Below, one piece after another: positions 18,243 through 26,497 of a stretch of 64,000 bases of DNA (position 1 is the stretch's first letter; the number at the start of each line of letters is the position of its first letter). Source of the DNA: Sphingobacterium arenae (GTDB lineage Bacteria > Bacteroidota > Bacteroidia > Sphingobacteriales > Sphingobacteriaceae); contig NZ_JACNYK010000002.1 in NCBI RefSeq assembly GCF_014692505.1, positions 558,001-622,000 on the forward strand, written 5' to 3'. Below the pieces are notes generated by a model that did not search any database, was not told where the DNA came from, and was given only the letters and a program-made list of their open reading frames with translations. Both the position numbers and the translations under genes were made by a program.

Positions 18243-19463
18243 ATGAAACTGATCGATGATTTTATAAAATATTACGACCCCGACTATTACCAACGGCAAT
18301 CGCAAGCTATCGCCGAGCAAATTGAAGATCAACTTTTTAGGAGGGGAATCAAAGCGATCGTTACCTTTAGGGCTAAAAAAAAAGACAGGCTAAGAGATAA
18401 ACTGATCAAGCGAAACGCTGATAAACACTATTACTCTAAGGAGGATATCCTAGAAGATGTCGTTGACCTGGCGGGTGTACGTGTGTCCTTATATTTCCCT
18501 TCAGAACGGGACATCATCGACGAAATAATCACCGATATATTCAACGTTGAAAAGAAAAAAATATTTCCAACCGAAGCGCATACCCCCAAACACGCGAAGC
18601 GATTTTCAGGTTATTGGGCGACCCATTATAGGATCAGGTTTTCCGGGGAAAACAGGGAGAAACAAAACAGAGACATAATCGCAGAAATCCAAGTTGCTTC
18701 GGTTTTAATGCATGCGTGGTCCGAAGTTGAACACGATCTGGTCTATAAACCCTACTCTGGCAACCTATCAAAGGAAGAGTTATCTATATTGGATGAGATA
18801 AATGGTATGGTATTGAGCGGGGAAATCGCTTTGGAAAGATTGCAGTCTGCCATGGCGGAACGTACGAAACGGAAGAGTGACATTACCAACAAGTACGAGT
18901 TAACCAATTTTCTGGTCAGTGCTTTTGACAAAGAGCATAAAAATAAAATCAAAATTGGTGACACCTCGCTGCTGAACAATTATTTGAGTACCATAAAAAA
19001 GCTAGATACTGATCAATTCATTGAATTCATCAATGATATCGATGTCAGTTCTAAAGATTCGGCGACCGACCAGTTACTGAATATGTTGTTGTTTAATTAC
19101 CGGGTAGGTCTTAGGACTTACTTTAAAAACCTTGGCATTGCCTACCATAAAATATCCAGCTGTGAAGCGTATATTTTGTGTTGGGTAAAGCTGGAGAACA
19201 ATGTAGCGGAACTATATTTCCCTGAAGAAACAGAACGTAAGAAGACGGCGTTCGATATTCTTAAAATAATACAGCACCAGGGCCGTTTAACCAAGGGAGA
19301 AATCGCGGCACTCGAACGGTCGAGAAAACTACGTAACGATATCCTACACGGCGTTCACATACCCTCCAAAAAAAGTCTGGAAAACAGCTTGTCAGAGCTC
19401 ATGGATCTATCGCAGAAAGTTATAAGCAAGTTTCAGAGCCCTTCCGCGCGGGCAAGTTCATAA
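18243..19463 (+). CDS. RelA/SpoT-domain (p)ppGpp synthetase-like protein
   Basis: A 406-residue protein whose first 180 residues form a RelA/SpoT synthetase domain: a basic segment FRAKKKDRLRDKL, DLAGVRVSLYFPSE, GYWATHYRI, and EIQVASVLMHAWSEVEHDL with the catalytic-type glutamate. There is no HD hydrolase domain. The remaining 220 residues are helical and unrecognised. It could be a small alarmone synthetase, or a ToxSAS-like effector such as those in phage-defence systems. No antitoxin-like partner is evident; the 98-residue upstream frame is the only candidate and is weak. Confidence 0.75.
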   Translation: MKLIDDFIKYYDPDYYQRQSQAIAEQIEDQLFRRGIKAIVTFRAKKKDRLRDKLIKRNADKHYYSKEDILEDVVDLAGVRVSLYFPSERDIIDEIITDIFNVEKKKIFPTEAHTPKHAKRFSGYWATHYRIRFSGENREKQNRDIIAEIQVASVLMHAWSEVEHDLVYKPYSGNLSKEELSILDEINGMVLSGEIALERLQSAMAERTKRKSDITNKYELTNFLVSAFDKEHKNKIKIGDTSLLNNYLSTIKKLDTDQFIEFINDIDVSSKDSATDQLLNMLLFNYRVGLRTYFKNLGIAYHKISSCEAYILCWVKLENNVAELYFPEETERKKTAFDILKIIQHQGRLTKGEIAALERSRKLRNDILHGVHIPSKKSLENSLSELMDLSQKVISKFQSPSARASS

Positions 19464-19479
19464 AGTAACCTTCGGATGC

Positions 19480-20550
19480 CTAGCTAATCGGCCCGGACAT
19501 GTGCTTCAGCACGAGCACGTGTGACTTAAATGCCTGCCTGAAAGATCGAAATTCGAGGTATTTCACCTGGAATTCGTCACATGTTTGTTGCACAATCTTA
19601 TTGATAGCTGGATAATGAACATGGCTTATTTTTGGAAAGAGGTGATGCTCGACCTGAAAATTCAACCCACCCAGCAGCCAAGTAAGGATCCTGTTTTTCG
19701 TGGCAAAATTTGCCGTCGATTGGAGTTGATGGATCATCCATTCTTCTTCTACCTTATCGGCTTCAATGGTTTTAAATTCAGTTTCTGAAACAACATGTGC
19801 TAGCTGAAAAACGGTCGCTAAACAAACCCCGCACACCATTCCGGCAACCAGCAGTCCTACCAATGTAGGTAGCCACCCTATCACCATCACGGGCACGACA
19901 ACGAATATTACTAAATGGAAGGCCTTACTTACCCAAAAAATAAATTTTTCCCTTAGCGGAAAAGGGAATTTATCGGAATCCCTACCGAGTCTCTGGCGGA
20001 AATACTTTTCATAATCCTGAAAGAAAATCCAGGCCAGATAGGACAAACCATACAGCACTATAAAATAGAATTGCTGATATTTATGATGTTTACGTAGCTG
20101 CTGATCATGGTGGATACGCATGAATTTGATCTCAATATCGTGGTCCTCCCCGTCGATATTGGTGTAGGTATGGTGTGCGATATTGTGTTTCAGTTTCCAG
20201 AAATAAATATTGCCCCCTACCAGGTTCAAGGTATATGAAAGAAGGGTATTCACTTTCTTGCTGCGGGAGAACGAGTTATGTCCGGCATCGTGCATAATGT
20301 TAAATCCAATTGCTGCCAAATTTATTCCCAGGATTACACACAAGAGCGTGCTGACAGCCCAGTGTGGTTGCACGACCACCAATAACGTATATATTATCGA
20401 CAGTGAAACCAAGAGAATAACAGCCTTCAGTATGATCCTCCAATCCCCCGTCCGTAGCTTCCCCTGCGCGCCGAAATACGTGTTGATACGCATTTTAAGC
20501 GATTTTGAAAATAGTGTATTTACATTGTTAAATTTTGTTGTTGTTTTCAT
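19480..20550 (-). CDS. Front-end fatty acid desaturase
   Basis: A 356-residue membrane enzyme with the three histidine boxes of acyl-lipid/acyl-CoA desaturases: HDAGH, HNIAHH and QVEHH. The glutamine in the last box is typical of front-end (delta-5/delta-6-like) desaturases, although no cytochrome b5 domain is fused. Several hydrophobic helices lie between the boxes. The enzyme introduces a double bond into membrane fatty acids, often as part of cold adaptation. The gene has its own transcription unit, since a terminator separates it from the small gene upstream. Confidence 0.88.
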   Translation of the reverse strand: MKTTTKFNNVNTLFSKSLKMRINTYFGAQGKLRTGDWRIILKAVILLVSLSIIYTLLVVVQPHWAVSTLLCVILGINLAAIGFNIMHDAGHNSFSRSKKVNTLLSYTLNLVGGNIYFWKLKHNIAHHTYTNIDGEDHDIEIKFMRIHHDQQLRKHHKYQQFYFIVLYGLSYLAWIFFQDYEKYFRQRLGRDSDKFPFPLREKFIFWVSKAFHLVIFVVVPVMVIGWLPTLVGLLVAGMVCGVCLATVFQLAHVVSETEFKTIEADKVEEEWMIHQLQSTANFATKNRILTWLLGGLNFQVEHHLFPKISHVHYPAINKIVQQTCDEFQVKYLEFRSFRQAFKSHVLVLKHMSGPIS

Positions 20551-20564
20551 ATGCTGTAATGTTA

Positions 20565-20596
20565 TTAAAAAACGGTTGACGGCATAGCCGTCAACC
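20565..20596 (-). terminator. Strong intrinsic terminator of the 40-residue gene
   Basis: A perfect 10-bp stem (GGTTGACGGC / GCCGTCAACC) with a three-base loop; on the minus strand it is followed by GTTTTTTAA. It lies directly after the small gene and before the desaturase start. Confidence 0.88.
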
Positions 20597-20598
20597 TG

Positions 20599-20721
20599 TT
20601 ATTTCTTTTTTTTACTGAAGACATTATCAACGGTGTCCTTGGACGGGCTGTCTTTTTCTTTTTGGTAGGAAGACTGTGTCTTCTCTTTTGTGCTTTTAGT
20701 CTTTTTTTGATCTTTGCTCAT
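20599..20721 (-). CDS. Lysine-rich 40-residue protein
   Basis: A 41-codon frame starting MSKDQKKTKSTKEK and ending in four lysines; 13 of 40 residues are lysine and there is almost no hydrophobic core, so the product is probably disordered. The strong terminator directly after the stop supports a real short transcript. I do not recognise a family. Its composition recalls small basic nucleic-acid-associated or stress proteins, but that is only an impression. Confidence 0.6.
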   Translation of the reverse strand: MSKDQKKTKSTKEKTQSSYQKEKDSPSKDTVDNVFSKKKK

Positions 20722-20998
20722 GATGTATATTTTTTAGTTTACTAACGTTATTATGTCAACTCGCGCGGCGTGCTTGCTCGACGATAGACATGAAGGCATC
20801 CAATCGGCGCCCTGTTGCCTGTTTAATCTAGAGATATTACGTGCTTTAAAGAGAAGGTTGCTTGTCGGTAAACCAGCAAAAATTTCAGGATAAAACAGTA
20901 TGTTTTATTTTCATATCGGACTCGCGAAAGGGATTTAAATTAATGCGAATCTTTATTTTTAAAGATACGAATAATAGTTGATATTCAAAGGATTAAAG

Positions 20999-23230
20999 CT
21001 AGAAAGTTTCGGAAGTCTTTTTCTTTTGAATGTATCCGTCCATAATTAACCTGGCCATTAAGTAACTAAGTGTCGATTCCGCCCCCTGATTGATATTGAC
21101 AACCTTTTCTTCCAGACCGTCGAAGCATCCACCTGTAACCGGATTATAGACGTGCTGCCTGATATGGTTCCTACCAAGAAACCACTCGAATGATGTGACC
21201 AGCATTTCCCGATATCGGTTATCGTGGTCTATACGGTAAAAACGATCAAGCGCTATAATGGTGTATGCGACATCTATGGGCTGCTCCCCTCCCCTGCAAT
21301 TATTCCGGGGTTTTCCTCGATGTGCCCACCCCTTGTTTGTAACAACATGTATTCCGTCATCTGCCATCACCTGGCCTAACAGAAACTCGAACGACTTATA
21401 GGCAATGACCTTATATTCCGGTTTTCCTGTAACTTCATAGGCACAGAGCATCGCCTCGGGAATGCAGCTGTTGCCATAGGTTAGGTAAGGCTCATACCAA
21501 TGCCACCCGTCCCTGCTTTCGTGTCCGAACATCGCAGCCAGTCGAGCGGCCAGTATATCCAGTTGGGCATGATAGCTCCGATCTGCTACACAGCTCAACC
21601 CTTTCATTATAAAAGCCATGGATCTTGTTGAGTAGTAGCGTAAAAAATTCACCGAGGCGCGTTCCAACAGATCGCCGGCAACCTTGGTGAACGCTTCCGG
21701 CAGTAGCTGCGCCATCCCCAACAGCTCACCCAACGCCCAAATGGCGCGACCATTTGCATCTTCCAGATTTTCCTGTTCGTTCTGTTCGGTAAAACGCCCC
21801 TGCTTATCCACATAGTTTAGAAAGGTGCCATCTTCCTGCAGGCATCGGGCAATGAAATACAGATATGTTTGGATCAAGGCAAGGTCTTCATCTGCCTGAT
21901 AGGATTTATAATGGTACAGTATCGCTATTAGTGCTCGCGCGTTGTCATCGAGTGCGTAACCGCTTTCCAGGTCTGGCGAACTTATATCAGCAAACTGTAC
22001 CATCCCGATGTCTGTCGTCATGCGGAGAACATGGTCAAGGTTAACCGGCGGCAAGGAATAAACAACCTTCCTCCCCCCTCCGATAAGATCTTCAAATAGT
22101 TCCATATGCGCTATGGCAGCATTAGGCCACGATGTAGCCACGGTTTTTTGTATATTGATATGCCGGATCCTGTCCAAGCGTATTGTGTCGTCCAGTATCT
22201 GATTGACTGCGCTGGCCAGTTGCAGGGGTGCGTTAAAATCTATTATAATCCCCATATCTTCCTTTAACACTTCACATACATGTGGTATCGGTGTCGACAC
22301 GATCGGGCATCCAGAGCTCAATGCATAGGCAAATGTACCGCTTACGGCTTGTAATGGATCTTTGGAGGTAAAAAGGTAGACATCTGTCACCAAAAGGTAC
22401 GAAAGTAGATCCTCCGTTGATAGAAAATTATTGACGAACCGTACATTCTCTGCGATCCCATAGGTATCGATCAATTCTTCAAGTACGAGACGGTACCGTT
22501 CGCCTTCGGATTGAAATAAGGTTGGATGTGTCACCCCTAAAATAAGAAAAATGACCTCTGGCGCCTTTTCTATAATTTTGGGCAACGCTTCCAGGGTTGT
22601 TTCGATGCTTTTGCCGGGACCTAGCAGACCGAAGGTGCTGAGTACCTTTCTCCCTTTAAGGTCAAATCGCTCGCGTATCTCATTCTTGTCCGTCGCCGGG
22701 GTCAGGTGCGTACCGTGCTGGATGACAATGACCTTATCGGGATTGATCTGATAGTCGCTAGCAAGAATATCCGCGGAATGGTAGGTCATTACGACGAGCT
22801 TAGCGCACGCCTCCGCTATAGCGTTTACCTCCTTGAAGAGTTTTTTATCAGGACACGGCAATACAGTATGGAAGGTTACAATAACATGCTTTTCTATCTG
22901 GGAGAGCCATTCATGAAATCTCTCGCTTTGGCCTCGGAAGAGTCCGAATTCATGCTGAATGAAGACCAGGTCAATTTTATCCGACCGGTTAAGATAGGCC
23001 AGCAAGATCCCGAAAGAGTCGTCATCGGATATATTGAGCACGTGATCACTCATGAAATCATATGAAAGCCTTTCATCGTCATTTTCTATTGGTATAGGGA
23101 TCTGGGAATAGGCATGTAGAAACTGATCAGAAATTGCCGTCATCAGATCTGTAGTATATGCTGCTATGCCACAGGCACGTGGCGGAAAAGTGGACAGGAA
23201 TACTATTTCCCGTTTTGTTCTTGGTGTCAT
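20999..23230 (-). CDS. GT4 glycosyltransferase fused to a glycosidase-like domain
   Basis: A protein of about 743 residues from the start at 23230 (MTPRTKREIVFLSTFPPRACG). The first 400 residues form a GT-B glycosyltransferase of family 4, with the N-terminal glycine loop (FPPRACGIAAYT), GLLGPGKSIE, and the donor-binding region near GTFAYALSSGCPIVSTPIPHVCEVL. The second half resembles a six-hairpin (alpha/alpha) toroid: DDNARALIAILYHY, NGRAIWALGELLG, WHWYEPYLTYGNS, GGEQPIDVAYT. Such fusions probably build or process mannose- or glucose-type oligosaccharides in the cytoplasm; the sugar is not predictable here. It appears monocistronic. Confidence 0.75.
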   Translation of the reverse strand: MTPRTKREIVFLSTFPPRACGIAAYTTDLMTAISDQFLHAYSQIPIPIENDDERLSYDFMSDHVLNISDDDSFGILLAYLNRSDKIDLVFIQHEFGLFRGQSERFHEWLSQIEKHVIVTFHTVLPCPDKKLFKEVNAIAEACAKLVVMTYHSADILASDYQINPDKVIVIQHGTHLTPATDKNEIRERFDLKGRKVLSTFGLLGPGKSIETTLEALPKIIEKAPEVIFLILGVTHPTLFQSEGERYRLVLEELIDTYGIAENVRFVNNFLSTEDLLSYLLVTDVYLFTSKDPLQAVSGTFAYALSSGCPIVSTPIPHVCEVLKEDMGIIIDFNAPLQLASAVNQILDDTIRLDRIRHINIQKTVATSWPNAAIAHMELFEDLIGGGRKVVYSLPPVNLDHVLRMTTDIGMVQFADISSPDLESGYALDDNARALIAILYHYKSYQADEDLALIQTYLYFIARCLQEDGTFLNYVDKQGRFTEQNEQENLEDANGRAIWALGELLGMAQLLPEAFTKVAGDLLERASVNFLRYYSTRSMAFIMKGLSCVADRSYHAQLDILAARLAAMFGHESRDGWHWYEPYLTYGNSCIPEAMLCAYEVTGKPEYKVIAYKSFEFLLGQVMADDGIHVVTNKGWAHRGKPRNNCRGGEQPIDVAYTIIALDRFYRIDHDNRYREMLVTSFEWFLGRNHIRQHVYNPVTGGCFDGLEEKVVNINQGAESTLSYLMARLIMDGYIQKKKTSETF

Positions 23231-23674
23231 ATATGTTTTTGAATAGATGTGAAATCTTCGCGCACCGGCGTCCTTATCCCGCAAAGCGCGGGCAGTTAGG
23301 ACGTTGCATAAATAAGTAGGCAAAGAACATTAAGTACGGATAGTAAGTGCGGTTCCCTTGCACTTCATTGAACGGAGAGTGATCGTGGAGCACGTACCGT
23401 AACGATCGGAAACGCTCAACTTTTATGGAGACCACCATCTTTCGGAAATGGTGTTTGAATTTGCAAATTAATTAAATATCCAAAACATTACATTAACGTA
23501 TATAAATGTACGACAAATAATTTAATTAAATATTATTTACAAGATTGTTACGTGTGGATGACATAGAAGCACTACGGTTGTTAGTCGTTTCGGTTAAAAA
23601 TTGTGGTGCCAGTAAGGAAATCAGTGCAGGCAAAAAGTCGGTAGTGCTCCGGAGGTCTACGCTGTGCCTGTTTT
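23231..23674. other. Intergenic region upstream of the glycosyltransferase
   Basis: About 440 bases without a supported gene. It holds the leader of the glycosyltransferase gene (minus strand), a GC-rich hairpin near 23275-23300, a CACCAT/ATGGTG hairpin near 23430-23450, and an AT-rich stretch near 23465-23540 that may contain the promoter. Confidence 0.4.
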
Positions 23675-23716
23675 CCATAAAACCACCCATAGCAACGCTA
23701 CAGGTGGTTTCGTTAT
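23675..23716 (-). terminator. Terminator at the end of the small-protein cassette
   Basis: Arms CCATAA and AAACCACC pair with GGTGGTTT and TTATGG around a short loop, giving a long hairpin that on the minus strand ends in a T-rich run. It lies just past the last gene of the minus-strand cassette. Confidence 0.65.
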
Positions 23717-23734
23717 GGAGCGATAAAACGTAGA

Positions 23735-23905
23735 TTAACGTCGTCTCCTCCTACCCTGCAGCAAACGACTGGTGAAGTAACTCACCGCCGCACCCACCAC
23801 GGCCATCAAAGCCGTATGTGCGAGATTGCCCCAGTCAAAGCTGTTCCAAACCGAGCAGATCGTACCGCCGAGGGTACCTAGCTGCACATTACTCAGCGGC
23901 CTCAT
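23735..23905 (-). CDS. Small holin-like membrane protein
   Basis: A 56-residue protein from the start at 23905 (MRPLSNVQLGTLGGTI), with one hydrophobic segment (HTALMAVVGAAVSYFTSRLL) and an arginine-rich C-terminus (GRRRRR). This shape recalls holin-like or membrane-anchor proteins of phage-derived cassettes. It overlaps the upstream 64-residue gene by 17 bases, and is the last of four minus-strand genes with DUF5675 and a fibronectin III protein. Function unknown. Confidence 0.55.
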   Translation of the reverse strand: MRPLSNVQLGTLGGTICSVWNSFDWGNLAHTALMAVVGAAVSYFTSRLLQGRRRRR

Positions 23906-24083
23906 CACTTCCCTCCTTTCCTTCCGTTTTTGGTTTGTCGGTATCATCCTTTATCACCTGTTCGATGATGCCCAGGCCTACCGCGATGTATTTTAACACA
24001 TTCAATGCCTTTGCCGGCAATTTTATCGGTGCCAGCAATACCACCTGTACCGCCTGGCTTATTTTATCTATTAACTGTCTCAT
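23889..24083 (-). CDS. Small amphipathic protein of the DUF5675 cassette
   Basis: A 64-residue protein: an amphipathic helical N-terminus (MRQLIDKISQAVQVVLLAP), a hydrophobic middle (YIAVGLGIIEQVI) and an acidic, charged tail (KPKTEGKEGSDEAAE). No family is recognised. Its start region is one of the two segments still present in the decayed copy at 17355-17590, so it belongs to the same mobile or duplicated cassette as the neighbouring genes. Confidence 0.55.
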   Translation of the reverse strand: MRQLIDKISQAVQVVLLAPIKLPAKALNVLKYIAVGLGIIEQVIKDDTDKPKTEGKEGSDEAAE

Positions 24084-24098
24084 TTTCTGCTATTAAAA

Positions 24099-24170
24099 GT
24101 TCATTTTGCACGAACTAAGTTCGTTCTGCGTGAACTAAGTTCATTCCGCATGAACTTAGTTCGTGAATTT
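24099..24170. repeat. 20-nt tandem repeat, about 3.5 units
   Basis: Units begin at 24099, 24119, 24139 and 24159, each starting GTTC and containing GAACT near the end, so each is itself an imperfect palindrome. The array covers the last codons of the DUF5675 gene and the gap to the next gene. Confidence 0.8.
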
Positions 24171-24603
24171 TTACAAACACATCTCCTTTTTCCATCATCG
24201 CTGCAAGCCGCTTGTAGAGCGGGATGTACGCTTTTCTAGATTGCCGGATTTCAAGTTCATGACTTTTCTTGAAATATTTTTTGGTTTTTCCAACTAAAAG
24301 ACACCCCGCCGTGTCGGCGAAATTATTGCCCATGTGGATATAGATGTAGGAGAAATTTGGCACATCCATCAACTGTATCATTCCCCTATGAAAATCAGGA
24401 AATAGCCGGTGATAACGTCCATGCATCCCACCGTAGCTACGGAACGCCAACTTATATCGCCCCGCTGGAATCGCCGTACTCCCTTTGATCTTTTCCGCAC
24501 GAACTGAATCCTCCAGCACATAGCAGATGTGTTCGCCATCGATATAGAGTACAGACAGGGTACTGTTTTCCCCCTGTCTGACACGTTTTACGTGAATCTC
24601 CAT
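24115..24603 (-). CDS. DUF5675 family protein
   Basis: A 162-residue protein with the DUF5675 pattern: STLSVLYIDGEHICYVLED, a STAIPAGRYKLAF segment, and YIHMGNNFADTAGCLLVG near residue 100. The family is compact and often encoded in phage-like or gene-transfer contexts; its biochemical role is not established. The last 17 residues (from about IHELSSCG) run into a 20-nt tandem repeat, so the C-terminus may be variable between copies. It lies three bases after the fibronectin III gene in the same operon. Confidence 0.75.
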   Translation of the reverse strand: MEIHVKRVRQGENSTLSVLYIDGEHICYVLEDSVRAEKIKGSTAIPAGRYKLAFRSYGGMHGRYHRLFPDFHRGMIQLMDVPNFSYIYIHMGNNFADTAGCLLVGKTKKYFKKSHELEIRQSRKAYIPLYKRLAAMMEKGDVFVKIHELSSCGMNLVHAERT

Positions 24604-24606
24604 CGG

Positions 24607-25242
24607 CTAACGCACCACGTGTGTTACCATCTCCGACCAATCCGATCGCCCGTAACCATTTACCGCACGCACGCGCACGCCGTAGCGTTGATAGGGTATC
24701 AAAGGCGCAACAACGTTCTGCCTCGATGAAGACGTGGTATACGATTCACTCCACTCATCCGGCAGACCATGTGCATCAAGCTGGCACAATTGATATTCGT
24801 ACAACCTAGCCGAATTGTTTTTGTCGAAATCCAAGCGCATCTGCCCTTTCTGCCGACCGTCACTCACGGTAATCCCTGTCACTGGCAACGGCACATCATC
24901 CTTCTGCGGTAAGCTAGACACCGCAAACCCCGAACTCAATAGTTTCGGCAGATCACCATCCGCCGTCTGTGTTACATAGAAAGCCAGTCGTTTCAATAGT
25001 TGCTCCATAGCTTTTCTAGCTTGGTTCTTCGCGGCCGTATCCTCCGGGCTGCCGCGCCGCTTCGCCATCGATAGCTTCTCCTCATAATCGTTTAAGACTT
25101 CCGTCACCGTTTCCAAAGGCGGCTCCGGTGTTTCAAAGTTCACGTTGTCCGTCATGGCGAGCAACGCCGTTTTCCCTTTGACCAATACAGTTTCATCGCT
25201 GTCCCTGGTGAAACCACCCAATGCTTGTTGTTTTATGTTCAT
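24607..25242 (-). CDS. Fibronectin type III domain protein
   Basis: A 211-residue protein started at 25242 (MNIKQQALGGFTRDS); a GTG one codon earlier is also open. Residues about 30-100 are helical and charged. Residues about 120-210 form one fibronectin III domain (ITVSDGRQKGQMRLDFD, YEYQLCQLDAHGLPDEW, YQRYGVRVRAVNGYGRSDW). There is no signal peptide. It heads a four-gene minus-strand cassette; similar small gene sets recur in Sphingobacteriaceae genomes, to my memory, without known function. The gene start is also preserved in the decayed copy near 17.4 kb. Confidence 0.7.
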   Translation of the reverse strand: MNIKQQALGGFTRDSDETVLVKGKTALLAMTDNVNFETPEPPLETVTEVLNDYEEKLSMAKRRGSPEDTAAKNQARKAMEQLLKRLAFYVTQTADGDLPKLLSSGFAVSSLPQKDDVPLPVTGITVSDGRQKGQMRLDFDKNNSARLYEYQLCQLDAHGLPDEWSESYTTSSSRQNVVAPLIPYQRYGVRVRAVNGYGRSDWSEMVTHVVR

Positions 25243-25257
25243 CACATAGTTGTTTTA

Positions 25258-25282
25258 ACAGCAGGGTCCATTCCCTCGCTGT
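25258..25282 (-). promoter_or_regulatory. Leader hairpin of the fibronectin III cassette
   Basis: ACAGC plus AGGG pair with CCCT plus GCTGT around TCCATT, with a single-base bulge. Most of it is conserved in the decayed copy near 17470, which suggests it belongs to the cassette leader. Confidence 0.45.
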
Positions 25283-25334
25283 GAAACAAAAGTGGTCTGC
25301 ACCGGAAAATTTTAACGGAAAACGACGACAGAAA

Positions 25335-25360
25335 GGCACTAATAGGCACAAAAGGGCACT
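25335..25360. repeat. Three GGCAC motifs at 10-nt spacing
   Basis: GGCAC occurs at 25335, 25345 and 25355, upstream of the fibronectin III cassette. The decayed copy has the same pattern at 17543, 17553 and 17563 (the last as GGCGC), with different bases between, so the spacing is conserved better than the sequence. Confidence 0.65.
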
Positions 25361-25396
25361 AACAACGACGACAACGATCGTTAAGAAATAATCGAT

Positions 25397-25404
25397 TATA
25401 TTTG
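25397..25404 (+). promoter_or_regulatory. Bacteroidota -7 promoter box (TATATTTG)
   Basis: Matches TAnnTTTG eight bases before the ATG of the 49-residue gene, so the transcript would be nearly leaderless. Confidence 0.5.
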
Positions 25405-25411
25405 TATCGGT

Positions 25412-25561
25412 ATGGAAAAGCAAGGAATTAGGAAAGAAACAATCGTCACATCAGTATCTAGAATGGTTGCTGATAAAGACACCGTCCGGTCGTACATCAA
25501 GGGAAAAACCTCTCTTAACGAACTTAATAAAAAAGGTGTTAAATTGGCAAAGCCACTATAA
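25412..25561 (+). CDS. Basic 49-residue protein
   Basis: A 50-codon frame starting MEKQGIRKETIVTSVSR and ending KKGVKLAKPL, basic and mostly helical, with a -7 box immediately upstream. I recognise no family. It is divergent from the fibronectin III cassette and its stop lies nine bases before a 21-nt-period repeat array. The frame is short but the promoter spacing and natural composition favour a real gene. Confidence 0.5.
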   Translation: MEKQGIRKETIVTSVSRMVADKDTVRSYIKGKTSLNELNKKGVKLAKPL

Positions 25562-25570
25562 AAGCTTTTT

Positions 25571-26011
25571 CGGCGCACGGAAGTATCATTTCGACGGACG
25601 AAAAAGTGATGCCGATGGGCGGAAGTATCACGTCGTCGTCCATCTAAATCGTTTTGTTGCCCTACCTGACGAAACTTACGTCCATCTTTTTCGCGTCGAT
25701 GGGCGGGATGATTATTCCGCTGCACAAGGCAAACGCGTTGTCGTATGCCGACAACGTTGCGATGCACAGCAGTTGATTGCTGTCGCACAAAGACATCACC
25801 ATGATGGGTAGAAGGTTCGTCTCGTCACAGCAAAAAAGGCGTAGTCCGGACAAGGCGATGAAAATGAAGGCCAACTTCGTTGCCTCGATGGGCACATGCA
25901 TCGTCATCTCAGGCAAAACAGCCGCATCCTTGTCCGGCATACTAACAAAGTCATACGCCGTCAAGACGTCGGCACACGGCAAAACAAAGGGGAAGCACGA
26001 TCTTACCCACA
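25571..26011. repeat. Degenerate 21-nt tandem array, about 21 units
   Basis: Written in rows of 21 bases from 25571, the columns line up without a single insertion or deletion: column 1 is C or T in 18 of the first 20 rows, column 2 is G in 16, column 4 is a pyrimidine in 19, column 5 is always G or A, column 8 is C in 17. The consensus start is YGWYGnnCR; the remaining 12 bases vary freely. CGATGGGC recurs at 25613, 25697 and 25886 (multiples of 21 apart). Several long overlapping frames here are a by-product of the period and not supported as genes. The array sits between a 49-residue gene and a helix-turn-helix gene. Confidence 0.85.
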
Positions 26012-26052
26012 CCTCCCCTTACGCCAGTACGACGCGCAAAGTATCTATTATA

Positions 26053-26364
26053 TTAACGTTTCCCTTTGCGTTTGCTTTCCTCGAAAGCGCGTCCCAGATC
26101 GTCTTCGGTATAGAAATGGCGCCTTCCCATCTTACGTGGCACCAAGATGCCACCTTCTACCCAACGGGTATAGGCACTATCTTTAATGTTCAGCTTACGC
26201 ATCACCTCCTTTCGGGTGAGCAAGGTATCTATTTCGCTTGGCTGGAGAGCCGAAGAGCATGTTTGCGGTATATCCACAGCAATATCAAGTGCTTTCAGGA
26301 TGGCCAATATGATGGCACATTGTACGCATTTACGTGGCCCACGGCCACAGGTATCATTGTTCAT
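26053..26364 (-). CDS. Helix-turn-helix (excisionase/MerR-like) DNA-binding protein
   Basis: A 103-residue protein. The C-terminal half is a HTH_17-type domain: LLTRKEVMRKLNIKDSAYTR followed by a wing GRRHFYTEDDL and a basic tail KRKGKR. The N-terminal half has four cysteines in or near CGRGPRKCVQC and a hydrophobic stretch. Proteins of this size act as excisionases or small regulators in mobile regions. Its 3' end is about 40 bases from the 21-nt array, which makes it a candidate binder of that array; this is inference. Confidence 0.7.
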   Translation of the reverse strand: MNNDTCGRGPRKCVQCAIILAILKALDIAVDIPQTCSSALQPSEIDTLLTRKEVMRKLNIKDSAYTRWVEGGILVPRKMGRRHFYTEDDLGRAFEESKRKGKR

Positions 26365-26497
26365 TGTAAAATGGTGTTATAAGGTTAGATAATCGTGTCG
26401 TCATAAAATGAACACGGAGCATTAATTCTATTTTTTTCTGGTCGTCTATAATAGATTATGTCATGGTTACCCCCTTTCTGTTAGTAGATACTATCAT

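Noticed and set aside
25571..26011. CRISPR array
   Set aside because: There are no identical repeats separated by unique spacers and no cas genes; the units are contiguous and degenerate.
25396..26382. Several long overlapping frames on both strands in the 21-nt array
   Set aside because: A 21-base period keeps the same codon phase in every unit, so frames stay open in many phases. None has a conserved protein pattern or a good start.
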